A DNA stretch of 64,000 nucleotides, taken from contig JBBTCO010000007.1 of NCBI GenBank assembly GCA_038043185.1, forward strand, positions 110,318 to 174,317. The letters are read 5' to 3'. Both the position numbers and the translations under genes were made by a program. This document shows, piece after piece, positions 33,793 through 43,927 of the stretch. The stretch comes from UBA5009 sp038043185. GTDB lineage: Bacteria > Bdellovibrionota > Bdellovibrionia > Bdellovibrionales > Bdellovibrionaceae. Numbering within the stretch: the stretch's first letter is position 1; each line of letters begins with the position of its first letter. The notes under the pieces were generated by a model. That model had not been told where the DNA came from. It did no database searches and saw only the letters and a list, made by a program, of their open reading frames with translations.

Positions 33793-34623
33793 ATGATTCG
33801 AATTTTTGTTACTTTTTTAAGCATTCTTGCTTTGTCCTTAACAGCTTTTGCGGGATCTCCATTTGAGGGAGAGTTTGATGAGCGATCAGGCCAAGGTTGC
33901 CTTGATGAAAGAGCAGTGCCTCCTTCTCAACCGCCGGGCTGCGCCGCATTTCGAGAGCGGTTCGAAGCTTTGCAACGACTTCGTAGCAATGAAAACTCTG
34001 ATTCAGAAGCACAAGGTAATCTTAGCCTCATCGAGGGCTTTTCTCGACAAGGTGTAATCAGTCTTCAAGATGGGGTAACACTTTTTATTTCTCTACAAAA
34101 CTTAATGGGCGGAGTGAGTGCGACTGACGAAACTCGGACCGTATTTAGGTTAATAATGAATTCAACACCAAAATTTTCAATAAATGATACGTCTGAATCA
34201 TTTAGAATGATTTTCAAAAATGAAAATGGTCTTCAGGATTCTATTAATGGTTTAAAAATGATCATGTCTTCACGGCTCGCACAATACGGGCTTATTCCTT
34301 CAACCACAGTTTATTTGAAGATGCTTGAGTTTCTTGGTGGCGTAAATTTATCAACTGAAGCTCAATCCATCTATCGCAAGATCGATGGTGTTTGGGGTAA
34401 AGATTCTTACGCCAAACACTGGGCCGTATTTAAGGCACTTTTTCAAGCGGAAAATGGCATGGCAGATGCGACGGCAAACTACGATTTAGTGCTAAGAGCA
34501 GCTAAAATTTGTGGAAGTTTAGATCAAGCTGCAACTGACTTTTTGCGAGTGCAAAGAAGTTCTGGTGGCGCTGACTCAACAACAGAAGCCCAAAAAGCTT
34601 TTCGCCTGCTGTACGGTTTCTAA
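33793..34623 (+). CDS. Secreted protein of unknown function
   Basis: Protein of 276 residues with a signal peptide (MIRIFVTFLSILALSLTAFA). The mature protein is helical and shows loosely repeated segments around SATDETRTVFRL, NLSTEAQSIYRK and DSTTEAQKAFRLLY, each after a Gly-Gly-x pair, hinting at internal repeats of ~85 residues. I recognise no family. GGAGG precedes the ATG. It ends one base before glyS and may be co-transcribed with it. Confidence 0.75.
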   Translation: MIRIFVTFLSILALSLTAFAGSPFEGEFDERSGQGCLDERAVPPSQPPGCAAFRERFEALQRLRSNENSDSEAQGNLSLIEGFSRQGVISLQDGVTLFISLQNLMGGVSATDETRTVFRLIMNSTPKFSINDTSESFRMIFKNENGLQDSINGLKMIMSSRLAQYGLIPSTTVYLKMLEFLGGVNLSTEAQSIYRKIDGVWGKDSYAKHWAVFKALFQAENGMADATANYDLVLRAAKICGSLDQAATDFLRVQRSSGGADSTTEAQKAFRLLYGF

Positions 34624-34624
34624 T

Positions 34625-35962
34625 ATGATCACAAAAACAATCGAAGATTTATCCACCCTTGTTAGTCTCAGCAAGCGCCGTGGATTTGTCTTTCAAAGCA
34701 GCGAAGTTTATGGCGGACTTGGCAGCTGCTGGGATTATGGTCCCCTAGGTTCGCTGATGAAAGCCAACGTTAAACGAGCTTGGTGGAAGGCAATGACAAG
34801 GCGCGCTGATATCGTTGGGATAGATGCTGCGATTTTGATGCATCCAACGGTATGGAAAGCTTCAGGTCATGTCGATGGATTTTCAGATCCTTTAGTCGAC
34901 TGCAAAGATTGTAAAACGCGCTTTCGTTCAGACAATACGGAATCTTATCTAAAACACCAAAAATGTCCAAATTGTGGTTCAAAAAATCTTTCGGAACCAA
35001 GGCAGTTTAATTTGATGTTCAAAACAACGATGGGACCGGTGGAAGATTCCAGCAACGTGATTTATCTTCGTCCGGAAACAGCGCAAGGAATTTTTGTCAA
35101 TTTTGTGAACTGCCAGCAGAGTTCGAGATATAAAGTGCCATTTGGAATCGCACAAATTGGCAAATCTTTTCGCAATGAGATTACTCCGGGGAATTTCATT
35201 TTTCGTACCCGTGAATTTGAACAAATGGAAATGCAGTATTTTGTAAAGCCGGGAACTGATGCGCAATTTTTTGAAGAGTGGAAAGAAACGCGCTGGAATT
35301 TTTATTTGAAATACGGCATTAAAAAAGAAAATTTACAATTTCATCCGCATGGTCCAACGGAACTAGCTCACTACGCCAAAGCCGCTGTGGACGTACAGTA
35401 TAAATTCCCTATGGGATTTTCTGAGCTTGAAGGCATCCATAATCGAGGCGATTTTGATCTTACTCAACACAGTAAATTTTCGGGAAAATCACTCGAGTAT
35501 TTCGATGAAGCCAATAAAGAAAAATACATTCCTTATGTTATTGAAACGGCCGTAGGTTGTGATCGCTTGTTTTTAGCTTTCATGTGCGATGCTTATCGTG
35601 AAGAAGTCACAACCAGCGAAAAAGGTGAAGATACACGCTTAGTTTTGGGTCTGCATCCGCAAATTGCACCAATCAAAGTTGCGATATTGCCTTTGTCGAA
35701 AAAAGATGAGCTGACGAGTGTCGCTGAAAAACTACGCAATGAACTGGCCGAAGATTTTGACGTGATTTATGACGAAAGTGCCTCGATTGGAAAACGTTAT
35801 CGCCGTCAGGATGAAATCGGCACGCCATTTTGCGTGACGGTTGATTTTGATACTTTAAACGATCAAGCGGTGACGGTTCGTCATCGGGACAAGATGACTC
35901 AAGAAAGAATTGGTTGTACGCAACTGAGTTCTTATATTTCCGAACAGTTGAAACGATTTTAA
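34625..35962 (+). CDS. glyS: Glycyl-tRNA synthetase, alpha2 type
   Basis: Protein of 445 residues of the class II homodimeric GlyRS. It begins SKRRGFVFQSSEVYGGLGS, carries a Cys4 zinc-type insert (CKDCKTRF ... CPNCGSKN), motif 2 (FRNEITPGNFIFRTREFEQM) and a C-terminal anticodon-binding domain. It charges tRNA-Gly. The start at 34625 is one base after the previous stop; the longer frame overlaps that gene. The length is normal. Confidence 0.95.
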   Translation: MITKTIEDLSTLVSLSKRRGFVFQSSEVYGGLGSCWDYGPLGSLMKANVKRAWWKAMTRRADIVGIDAAILMHPTVWKASGHVDGFSDPLVDCKDCKTRFRSDNTESYLKHQKCPNCGSKNLSEPRQFNLMFKTTMGPVEDSSNVIYLRPETAQGIFVNFVNCQQSSRYKVPFGIAQIGKSFRNEITPGNFIFRTREFEQMEMQYFVKPGTDAQFFEEWKETRWNFYLKYGIKKENLQFHPHGPTELAHYAKAAVDVQYKFPMGFSELEGIHNRGDFDLTQHSKFSGKSLEYFDEANKEKYIPYVIETAVGCDRLFLAFMCDAYREEVTTSEKGEDTRLVLGLHPQIAPIKVAILPLSKKDELTSVAEKLRNELAEDFDVIYDESASIGKRYRRQDEIGTPFCVTVDFDTLNDQAVTVRHRDKMTQERIGCTQLSSYISEQLKRF

Positions 35963-35985
35963 AAAAAATTATAGAGGGGGGATTT

Positions 35986-38706
35986 ATGGATCAAAACCTT
36001 TCGGCCTCGACAAAATCATCGGCAAACAAGACGGCAATCCCTGAAAAATTCGTTTATTTTTTTGCAGCTGGCGAAACCGATGGAAATGCAGGAATGAAGA
36101 ATATTTTGGGTGGTAAGGGCGCTAACTTAGCCGAGATGACGGCTTTGGGTTTGCCGGTTCCCCCGGGTTTTACAATCTCGACAGAGGTTTGCACTCATTT
36201 TAATGAAAATGGCATGCAACTGCCCGAGTGGACAAAACCCAAAGTGATCGAAGCACTTCGACGCGTAGAAAAGAAAATTAACAAAAAGTTTAGTAACAAC
36301 GATGATCCTTTATTGGTCAGTGTGCGTTCGGGGGCTCGGGCTTCTATGCCGGGGATGATGGATACAATTTTAAATTTAGGTTTGAACGATCAGACTGTCG
36401 AGGGGTTAGCGAAAGTTTCGAAGAACCCGCGATTTGCTTGGGACTCTTACCGAAGATTTATTCAGATGTATTCCGATGTTGTTATGGGGATGAATTCGTC
36501 ATTACTTGAAGTGATGCTTGAAGATTTAAAAGAAGAAAAGAAATACAAATTAGATACCGATTTGAGCATCGACGATTTGAAAGTTCTGGTGAAGAAGTTT
36601 AAAGAATTAGTTCATCAAATGACCGGACAAAGTTTTCCCAATGATCCTATGGATCAGTTGTGGGGAGCTATTTCAGCGGTGTTTCGTTCCTGGAATACTC
36701 CACGAGCAAACACGTATCGCGAACTTCATCACATTCCCGCATCCTGGGGAACGGCCGTCAATATTCAATCCATGGTTTTTGGTAACATGGGCGATGATTC
36801 AGCCACTGGTGTGGCTTTCACTCGAGATCCAAGCACGGGTGAAAAGAAATTTTTTGGTGAATACTTGGTCAATGCGCAGGGTGAAGACGTAGTCGCAGGA
36901 ATTCGCACCCCGCAACCTTTGACAAAAGAGGGAGCTAAAAAATCAGGATTAAAATCCTTGGAAGAATTAATGCCAAAGGCCTATCAAGAATTGGTTACTC
37001 ACTATAACCAACTCGAGAAACATTATCGGGATATGCAGGATATTGAATTCACAATTGAGCGTGGAACTTTGTGGATGTTGCAAACTCGTAATGGAAAGCG
37101 CACCGCCAAAGCGGCGCTTAAAATTGCTTGCGATATGTTAGATGAAAAGCTGATCACCGCGGACGAAGCTCTGCTCAGAATTGAGCCACATTCATTGGAT
37201 CAATTGCTTCATCCAACTTTGGATCCGAATTCGGCTAAAACACAACTCACCAAAGGTTTGCCTGCATCGCCAGGTGGAGTTTCCGGGCAAATTGTTTTCG
37301 CCAGTGAAGAGGCGATCGCTTGGAAAGAAAAAGGCCACAAAGTAATCCTGGTGCGTGTCGAGACTTCGCCGGAGGACATCGCAGGGATGGTGGCTTCGCA
37401 GGGAATTTTAACCACCCGAGGGGGAATGACTTCCCATGCGGCGGTTGTGGCTCGGGGAATGGGAAAATGTTGTGTAGCGGGTTGTGGCGAAATTGATGTG
37501 GATTATCGTACGGAGAGTCTTAAAGTAAAAGGCTATGTGCTAAAAAAAGGCGATATCATCACTTTGGATGGATCCACGGGCGAAGTCTTTCTGGGTGAAG
37601 TGAAAACCATTGAGCCTAAATTAGATGATGATTTCCGTCGCGTAATGAAAATGGCTGATCAAGTTCGCAAACTGGGAGTGCGTGCTAATGCCGACACTCC
37701 AAAGGATGCACAAACGGCGCGGGATTTTGGCGCTGAAGGCATCGGGCTTTGCCGAACGGAACATATGTTTTTTGGCGCCGACCGCATTGATTCGGTCCGC
37801 GAAATGATTTTGGCCGATAATCGGATCGAGAGAGAAAGAGCTCTTGCTAAACTTTTGCCTATGCAAAGAAGTGATTTTTATGAGTTGTTTAAAATCATGG
37901 AAGGCTTCCCTGTAACGATCCGATTGCTTGATCCGCCTTTGCACGAATTCGTGCCGCATTCAGAAAAAGAAATCGCAGAGTTGGCCAAAAGAATTTCATG
38001 GGATGCCGATAAGCTCAGAAATAAAGTTAAAGCTTTACATGAATTTAATCCCATGTTGGGTCATCGCGGTTGTCGGCTGGCGATAACCTATCCCGAAATT
38101 TATCAAATGCAGGTTCGAGCCATCGCTGAAGCAGCTGCTCAGCTAGTGCTTGAAGGAAAAAAATTAACACCAGAAATTATGATTCCTTTGGTGGCCACTT
38201 CTCAAGAATTAGAAATTCTACGAAACCTGACAGTTATAGAAGTTGAAAAAGTTCAAATCGAGAAAAAAATAAAGTTTAATTATCAGGTTGGCACAATGAT
38301 CGAACTTCCGCGAGCAGCGCTAACGGCCGATGCTATTGCGGAATTTGCTGATTTTTTCAGCTTTGGTACTAATGATTTGACGCAGACCACACTAGGTCTT
38401 TCGCGAGATGATTCGGGGAGATTTTTGGGAAGTTATGTCTCTCATGGGATCTTCACAAAGGACCCTTTTGTAAGCATCGACAAAGTGGGCGTTGGGCAAC
38501 TTGTCAAAACCGGTGTTGACTACGGGCGCAGAACCAAGCCAGAGTTGAAAACTGGTGTGTGTGGTGAACATGGTGGAGACCCTGATTCTATTGAGTTTTT
38601 TCATAATGTTGGACTCGATTATGTCAGTTGTTCTCCCTTTCGTGTTCCCATAGCCCGACTGGCAGCGGCTCGCGCCGCTTTGCAAGCGAGAAAGGTGCAA
38701 CATTGA
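35986..38706 (+). CDS. ppdK: Pyruvate phosphate dikinase
   Basis: Protein of 906 residues. It has the N-terminal ATP-grasp domain (ILGGKGANLAEMTALGLPVP), the phosphohistidine domain with the catalytic His in TRGGMTSHAAVVARGMGK, and the C-terminal PEP/pyruvate barrel ending with the catalytic Cys in TGVCGEHGGDP. It interconverts pyruvate and PEP using ATP and phosphate. The start at 35986 follows GAGGGGGG. An N-terminal extension of ~25 residues is Ser/Lys-rich. Its stop overlaps the TTG start of smc. Confidence 0.95.
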   Translation: MDQNLSASTKSSANKTAIPEKFVYFFAAGETDGNAGMKNILGGKGANLAEMTALGLPVPPGFTISTEVCTHFNENGMQLPEWTKPKVIEALRRVEKKINKKFSNNDDPLLVSVRSGARASMPGMMDTILNLGLNDQTVEGLAKVSKNPRFAWDSYRRFIQMYSDVVMGMNSSLLEVMLEDLKEEKKYKLDTDLSIDDLKVLVKKFKELVHQMTGQSFPNDPMDQLWGAISAVFRSWNTPRANTYRELHHIPASWGTAVNIQSMVFGNMGDDSATGVAFTRDPSTGEKKFFGEYLVNAQGEDVVAGIRTPQPLTKEGAKKSGLKSLEELMPKAYQELVTHYNQLEKHYRDMQDIEFTIERGTLWMLQTRNGKRTAKAALKIACDMLDEKLITADEALLRIEPHSLDQLLHPTLDPNSAKTQLTKGLPASPGGVSGQIVFASEEAIAWKEKGHKVILVRVETSPEDIAGMVASQGILTTRGGMTSHAAVVARGMGKCCVAGCGEIDVDYRTESLKVKGYVLKKGDIITLDGSTGEVFLGEVKTIEPKLDDDFRRVMKMADQVRKLGVRANADTPKDAQTARDFGAEGIGLCRTEHMFFGADRIDSVREMILADNRIERERALAKLLPMQRSDFYELFKIMEGFPVTIRLLDPPLHEFVPHSEKEIAELAKRISWDADKLRNKVKALHEFNPMLGHRGCRLAITYPEIYQMQVRAIAEAAAQLVLEGKKLTPEIMIPLVATSQELEILRNLTVIEVEKVQIEKKIKFNYQVGTMIELPRAALTADAIAEFADFFSFGTNDLTQTTLGLSRDDSGRFLGSYVSHGIFTKDPFVSIDKVGVGQLVKTGVDYGRRTKPELKTGVCGEHGGDPDSIEFFHNVGLDYVSCSPFRVPIARLAAARAALQARKVQH

Positions 38707-41700
38707 GAATCAAAAAATTAGACATCATTGGTTTTAAATCGTTCAAAGATAGAACCGTTATTCAGTTTGATGCTGGAATCACGGGAATCGTTGGTCCGAA
38801 TGGTTGCGGAAAGTCAAATATCGTTGATGCGCTTGTGTGGGTGATGGGAGAAATGTCAGCTAAGGATCTGCGTGGATCTACAATGACTGATGTTATCTTT
38901 GCAGGTTCTGAAGGTTATGCTCCGATGGGAATGTGTGAAGTCTCGCTTATCCTCGAAAATGATGGGGGGCCTTTTCCAGCAAAATTTTTGAAACATTCCG
39001 AAATCATGGTGACTCGTCGTCTTCACCGCAGCGGTGAAGGTGAATATTTTATCAATAAAGAGCCAGCACGGCTTAAGGATGTTCAAGAAATTTTCATGGA
39101 TACCGGCGCTGGTGCAAAAGGTTTCTCCATTATCCAACAAGGTATGATCGGAAAAATCATCACGGCAAAACCGGAAGATCGACGTCATCTGATTGAAGAA
39201 GCCGCTGGAATTACAAAATTCAAAGCACGTAAAAAAGAATCGCAAAGGAAATTAGTATCGACCGAACAAAACTTAGTGCGTTTGCAAGACATCATTGGTG
39301 AATTAAAACGCCAAATTGATTCTTTGCAAAGACAGGCGCAAAGAGCCGAACGATATCGCAATATTAAAAATCAAATTGAAGATTTGGATCTTTGGTTATC
39401 GAGTCGTCAATTTTTGGATTTAAGAGCCGCCGCCAATGAAGCGCAAAATATTTTTAATGAAGCACAAAATTTAGAAGTTGAAGGCGAAAGTGGATTGGCC
39501 GGGCTTCAGGCTCAACTTGAAAGTTTACGTTTAGAAATTTTAGAAAAAGAAAAAACCGTTGAAGTTAATCAAAAAAGATTTTTTGAAACCCAATCTTTGA
39601 CACAAAAAAAAGAAATGGAAATTCAAGAGCTGCGTTTTGAAATCGAACAGGCTCGTCGCAATGAAGTGATGACTGGATCCATCTTGCAAGAGCAAAAAGC
39701 GCGACAGGCTTTGCTTCAGCGGGACCAAGCTGAATTGGAAACTCAATCTGAATCTTTAAAACAAGAGTCTGAAACGCTTTCAGCAAGTTTTATGGAAAAA
39801 AATCAGAATTTCCAAGGGGCTCAAACTCGTATTCAGATTTTAGATGAAGTTTTAACAGTGACACGTCGAGAGCTGTTTGCAATTGGCCAAACTGAGTCTT
39901 CGATTGATGCCCGTGGACAGTCGTTGCAATCCCAGATTGAAGATTTGAATGCACGACAAGAAAATGAACAATTAACTTTGAACGAACTTCGCGAAAAAGG
40001 TCTGGAATTCGAGACCCGTCGTAAAAAAGTTTTTAATGAACTCGAAAAAGAACGACAACTTCAATTGGATCTTAGCCAAGATGCCGATTCATTTGAAGCA
40101 AATAAAAAAGTTCTGACCGAATCTTTAGCGGTGAAACGCCAAGAAGTGGATCTTTTTAAAGATGAATTAAATCAAGTGGCGTCTCGACTTTATGGTCTTG
40201 AAAATCTGCATTCTAATTTCGAAGGTTTTGAAGAAGGCGTTAAGCACGTTATGCTTTGGCAAAAAGCCAAGAGCCAAGAAATCAGTGTTGATGGCAGCGT
40301 GAATGTTTCGTTTCAACCCGTTTCCGAAGTTGTTGAAGTTCCCGGAGACTATGAAGTTGCGATGGAAGCGGCTTTGGGCAATCGATTACAGATGTTATTA
40401 TCCAGTGACTCTAATCAAGCTTTAGAGGCTGTTGGTTATCTGAAAGAAAATAAATCTGGTCGTTCTAGTTTTATCTCTGAAGATGCCACCGCGGTTTCAG
40501 GTCGATCCGAGGCTCCCGCTGGTGAAACTGGCGTGCAAGCTTTGCTTAAAGACGTTGTCCGTAGTCATGAAAAATACCAATCCACTGTCAGTTATTTATT
40601 GGATGGTGTAGCCATTGTTGATTCTATTCGCACGGCTCTGGGACTGCGATCGCGCTATCCAGGTTGGACTTTTGTGACGATGGACGGGGATACCTTGTCT
40701 GCGGATGGAGTATTGACGGGTGGAGCTAGTGATTCCGCGGATACGGGTGTATTGAAACGTCGTCGAGAAATTAAAGAGTACACGCAGAAGAAACATGAAT
40801 GGTCCGGAAAATTAGTCTTGGCCCAGTCCTCTATGAAAAAAATCGATGAGCAACTGAATAATGTTGTGAATGATTTTGAGGGCGCCCAAAAACGAAAAAC
40901 CGAACAGGAAATTAAAGTTCGTGAACTAAAAAAAGATCTTGAACGCGCCGAGCACGAATTTGAAAACGTTCAGCAATCTGTCGAAAGACAAGATCGCGAA
41001 GTGCGACGGCTTCAAGAACAAGTTGAATCGCAACAAACTCGTTGGAATGAATTGAATCAATCCTTGATCGAAGCACGAGAAAAGAAAAATAATGTTCAGG
41101 AACAAGTTCGTAAATGCGAGACCGAACTGAGCGAGACTCAAAAAGGTTTTGGGGCTTTACAATCGGAAGTCACTGATTTGCAAGTGCAGTCAGCTTCTAA
41201 AACCCAAGAATATCAAGGTTTGTTAAAACAACTCGAGATGGTGAATCGTTCCTTGAGCGAGCTCGATGCCCAACTTTCACGCATGCAAGAGGAATCAGAA
41301 GCTTCGAGTTTCAAAATGACTGAGGGACAGATTCTTCTTGAGGAAAGAAAAATTGAGTTTGAGCGAAACGCACACGAAGTCGAAGAACTGAAGGCCTTGG
41401 TTTCAAAAAATAAAGACGAATACGAAGTTATGTCTTCGCAAGCGCGCGAGATAGATGAGCAAGTGCAATCGGCACAAAAATCTCGTAATGAGCGACAATC
41501 ACGTATGAACGAAGCTCAGCTGAAACTTGAACAAGCGAAGTTAAAAGAGCAATTCCTTGTCGACCAAGTCCGTGAGAAATACATGTTATTACTTTCCGAA
41601 GTGAGTGCTAAATACGAAAATCGCGAAGGTGACTTGAGCGAAGTTGAGATTCAACTTAAAGATTTACGAGAGAAAATTTCAAAAATTGGCGAAGTCAATT

Positions 41701-42290
41701 TATCGGCAATTGAAGAGTACGAAGAAACGGCTCAACGTTACGAGTTCTTGACTCAACAACATAAGGATTTAACCGAAGCGAAAGAGCAGCTGAAACGAGT
41801 GATCGAACGAATTAATCGCATTTGCTCGAAACGATTTAAAGAAACTTTTGATTTAGTTAATGATCGTTTCACGCGCGTTTTCCCTGTCTTGTTTGGTGGT
41901 GGTGAAGCCAAATTAGAACTTCACGAGGATCCAGAAAAACAAGAAATGGGCATTGAAATTATTGCGAAGCCTCCTGGAAAAAAAATGCAAAATGTCACTT
42001 TGATGTCGGGTGGGGAAAAAGCCCTTACGGCTGTGGCATTGGTATTTTCGATTTTCTTGGTGAAACCTTCCCCGTACTGTTTGCTGGATGAGGTGGATGC
42101 GCCATTGGATGACGCCAATGTCTACCGATTCAACGATCTTGTTCGTGAGATGGCCAAACGCTCACAAATTATTGTTGTGACTCACAATAAGCACACTATG
42201 GAAGTAGTCAAAAAACTTTACGGAGTGACGATGCAAGAGCGCGGCGTTTCGACGATGGTTTCTGTTAGTCTGCAAGATTTGAAAGCTTAA
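38703..42290 (+). CDS. smc: Chromosome segregation protein SMC
   Basis: Protein of 1195 residues. Walker A (GPNGCGKSN, 31-39), a first coiled coil (~170-500), a hinge domain (~510-670), a second coiled coil (~680-1030), signature LMSGGEKALTAVAL and Walker B (YCLLDEVDAPLDDAN). The start is TTG at 38703, overlapping the ppdK stop (TTGA) with AAAGG eight bases before it. SMC compacts and orients the chromosome. scpA and scpB are not in this window. Confidence 0.95.
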   Translation: MRIKKLDIIGFKSFKDRTVIQFDAGITGIVGPNGCGKSNIVDALVWVMGEMSAKDLRGSTMTDVIFAGSEGYAPMGMCEVSLILENDGGPFPAKFLKHSEIMVTRRLHRSGEGEYFINKEPARLKDVQEIFMDTGAGAKGFSIIQQGMIGKIITAKPEDRRHLIEEAAGITKFKARKKESQRKLVSTEQNLVRLQDIIGELKRQIDSLQRQAQRAERYRNIKNQIEDLDLWLSSRQFLDLRAAANEAQNIFNEAQNLEVEGESGLAGLQAQLESLRLEILEKEKTVEVNQKRFFETQSLTQKKEMEIQELRFEIEQARRNEVMTGSILQEQKARQALLQRDQAELETQSESLKQESETLSASFMEKNQNFQGAQTRIQILDEVLTVTRRELFAIGQTESSIDARGQSLQSQIEDLNARQENEQLTLNELREKGLEFETRRKKVFNELEKERQLQLDLSQDADSFEANKKVLTESLAVKRQEVDLFKDELNQVASRLYGLENLHSNFEGFEEGVKHVMLWQKAKSQEISVDGSVNVSFQPVSEVVEVPGDYEVAMEAALGNRLQMLLSSDSNQALEAVGYLKENKSGRSSFISEDATAVSGRSEAPAGETGVQALLKDVVRSHEKYQSTVSYLLDGVAIVDSIRTALGLRSRYPGWTFVTMDGDTLSADGVLTGGASDSADTGVLKRRREIKEYTQKKHEWSGKLVLAQSSMKKIDEQLNNVVNDFEGAQKRKTEQEIKVRELKKDLERAEHEFENVQQSVERQDREVRRLQEQVESQQTRWNELNQSLIEAREKKNNVQEQVRKCETELSETQKGFGALQSEVTDLQVQSASKTQEYQGLLKQLEMVNRSLSELDAQLSRMQEESEASSFKMTEGQILLEERKIEFERNAHEVEELKALVSKNKDEYEVMSSQAREIDEQVQSAQKSRNERQSRMNEAQLKLEQAKLKEQFLVDQVREKYMLLLSEVSAKYENREGDLSEVEIQLKDLREKISKIGEVNLSAIEEYEETAQRYEFLTQQHKDLTEAKEQLKRVIERINRICSKRFKETFDLVNDRFTRVFPVLFGGGEAKLELHEDPEKQEMGIEIIAKPPGKKMQNVTLMSGGEKALTAVALVFSIFLVKPSPYCLLDEVDAPLDDANVYRFNDLVREMAKRSQIIVVTHNKHTMEVVKKLYGVTMQERGVSTMVSVSLQDLKA

Positions 42291-42295
42291 TATTT

Positions 42296-43453
42296 GTGGA
42301 TAGTATTTTATTTTTAATTGTATTTTGTGGAGTGCTTGTATTAGCCATAGCAGCTCCATTTATTTTAAAGTTATTTAATAAAAATAAAACGACTAATGAT
42401 AAGAAAATTGTTCAACCTTCACATCAGAAAGGTGATGAACCCCGAGATTTCTCAGAAAATACCGCAAAAATTAATCGCGAAGCTCTGCTTGATGATTCTC
42501 TGACCCAGGAAATTAATCTGGAAAGACTTCAGCGCGAAGAGCAACTGCAAGGCAGTTTGCGAACTGCCTTAACGAAAACCGAAGAGAATATTTTTGGTCG
42601 AATAAAAAATCTTTTTTCTTCAAGTTTAGAAAACCCGGCAATGGAGGACATCGAAGAAGTTCTTTACACCAGTGATTTAGGGCCGGGGACAGTGCAAATG
42701 TTGATGGATGGTTTGAATCGGGATTTATCGGGCTCTCAAAAAAAGGATTTTGAGGCCATAAAAAGTTCTCTTAAAAAGGAAATCTCAAATATTTTTGCAG
42801 CGGTTCCCCCTTGTGAAGTCATTCGTTGGAATAAAACAGGGCCTACGGTGATTATGATTGTTGGTGTCAATGGCGCTGGAAAGACGACAACAATTGGAAA
42901 GATTTCGGCCTATTGGGCTCTGCAAGGGAAAAAAGTTTTAGTAGCGGCGGGAGACACCTTTCGAGCAGCGGCAGAATCTCAATTAAAAGTGTGGACCGAG
43001 CGGGCGCAGGTGCAGATTTTTTCACCACCAAGGGTGACCGATCCTAGCGCGGTGGCTTTTGACGCGATTTCACGAGCGAAATCCCAGAGCTATGATTTAG
43101 TTATTATTGATACGGCTGGGCGTTTACACACTCAGACTCACCTGATGGAAGAGCTTAAAAAAGTAAAACGAGTTTTAACAAAAGTGATCGAGGACGCACC
43201 CCATGAAATTTGGATCGTGCTTGACGCAAACTCCGGTCAGAACGCTCTGCTGCAAGCTAAGGAGTTTCATCAATCCTTAGGCTTAACTGGGGCTATTCTT
43301 ACGAAGTTGGATGGCACTGCTAAAGGGGGAGTTGTCGTCGGTTTGACTCAAGAATTACAAGTGCCAATCAAGTGGGTCGGCATCGGTGAAAAAATTGGTG
43401 ATTTAAAGTCTTTTTCTTCGCAAGAGTTTATTGACTCCTTATTTACTCGCTGA
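42296..43453 (+). CDS. ftsY: Signal recognition particle receptor FtsY
   Basis: Protein of 385 residues. An N-terminal membrane segment (~3-26) replaces the usual acidic A domain. The NG GTPase domain follows with G1 GVNGAGKTTTIGKI, DTFRAAAESQL, DTAGR and TKLDGTAKGG. It docks ribosome-SRP complexes at the membrane. The start is GTG at 42296, five bases after smc. Membrane-anchored FtsY is known in several lineages. Confidence 0.92.
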   Translation: MDSILFLIVFCGVLVLAIAAPFILKLFNKNKTTNDKKIVQPSHQKGDEPRDFSENTAKINREALLDDSLTQEINLERLQREEQLQGSLRTALTKTEENIFGRIKNLFSSSLENPAMEDIEEVLYTSDLGPGTVQMLMDGLNRDLSGSQKKDFEAIKSSLKKEISNIFAAVPPCEVIRWNKTGPTVIMIVGVNGAGKTTTIGKISAYWALQGKKVLVAAGDTFRAAAESQLKVWTERAQVQIFSPPRVTDPSAVAFDAISRAKSQSYDLVIIDTAGRLHTQTHLMEELKKVKRVLTKVIEDAPHEIWIVLDANSGQNALLQAKEFHQSLGLTGAILTKLDGTAKGGVVVGLTQELQVPIKWVGIGEKIGDLKSFSSQEFIDSLFTR

Positions 43454-43478
43454 ATCATGCAAATGAGGGTACGCCCTA

Positions 43479-43595
43479 GTGAAAAATAATGTTGCTACTT
43501 TAGCGGATTTATATAAACTTAAGACTGATTTTAGAATTTTCAAGAGTTTCAAAGACTTGAAGGAAAACATTAAACGAAGAAAGATTTTTAAGTGA
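43479..43595 (+). CDS. Small 38-residue protein between ftsY and zapA
   Basis: GTG at 43479, nine bases after GAGGG, opens a frame of 38 residues (MKNNVATLADLYKLKTDFRI, then a basic Lys/Arg-rich tail) that ends in a GTGA overlap with the zapA start. The tight coupling on both sides and the good ribosome binding site suggest a real gene. It has no membrane segment and no recognised family. A small helical partner of ZapA or a translational coupling peptide are both possible. Confidence 0.5.
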   Translation: MKNNVATLADLYKLKTDFRIFKSFKDLKENIKRRKIFK

Positions 43596-43906
43596 TTGAA
43601 AAGAGCTCAAGAAACTCATCGCGAACTTTCGAATTCCTAATTGCAGGCGTTCCTTATAAACTTCGCACCAATCATGATGAATCTACTGTTCAGGAACTTG
43701 TTGAGTTTATTAATTTAAAAATGGAGCATTTTTTACGCGCGACTAAAAACGGCTCATTTCAGAATGCGGCAGTTTTAACTGCAATGAATTTAGCCGAAGA
43801 ACTTCTTTTCTTGAAAAAAAGAGCTCATAAAGAACTTGAAAGACTTGAGGAAAAAACACTCAAAATTTCCATGGACCTCGAAAATTCTAAGATCCAAAAA
43901 CTGTAA
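43592..43906 (+). CDS. zapA: Cell division protein ZapA
   Basis: Protein of 104 residues. The N-terminal head (RTFEFLIAGVPYKLRTNHDE) and the C-terminal coiled coil (AVLTAMNLAEELLFLKKRAH, continuing to ~100) give the ZapA layout. ZapA bundles FtsZ filaments at midcell. The start is GTG at 43592 overlapping the small upstream gene. As in many bacteria it precedes the 5-formyltetrahydrofolate cyclo-ligase gene. Confidence 0.82.
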   Translation: MIEKSSRNSSRTFEFLIAGVPYKLRTNHDESTVQELVEFINLKMEHFLRATKNGSFQNAAVLTAMNLAEELLFLKKRAHKELERLEEKTLKISMDLENSKIQKL

Positions 43907-43927
43907 TAAGAGATTGGATCTGCTCTC

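Noticed and set aside
43907..43927. 6S RNA gene, often found between zapA and the cyclo-ligase gene
   Set aside because: Only 21 bases separate the two genes.
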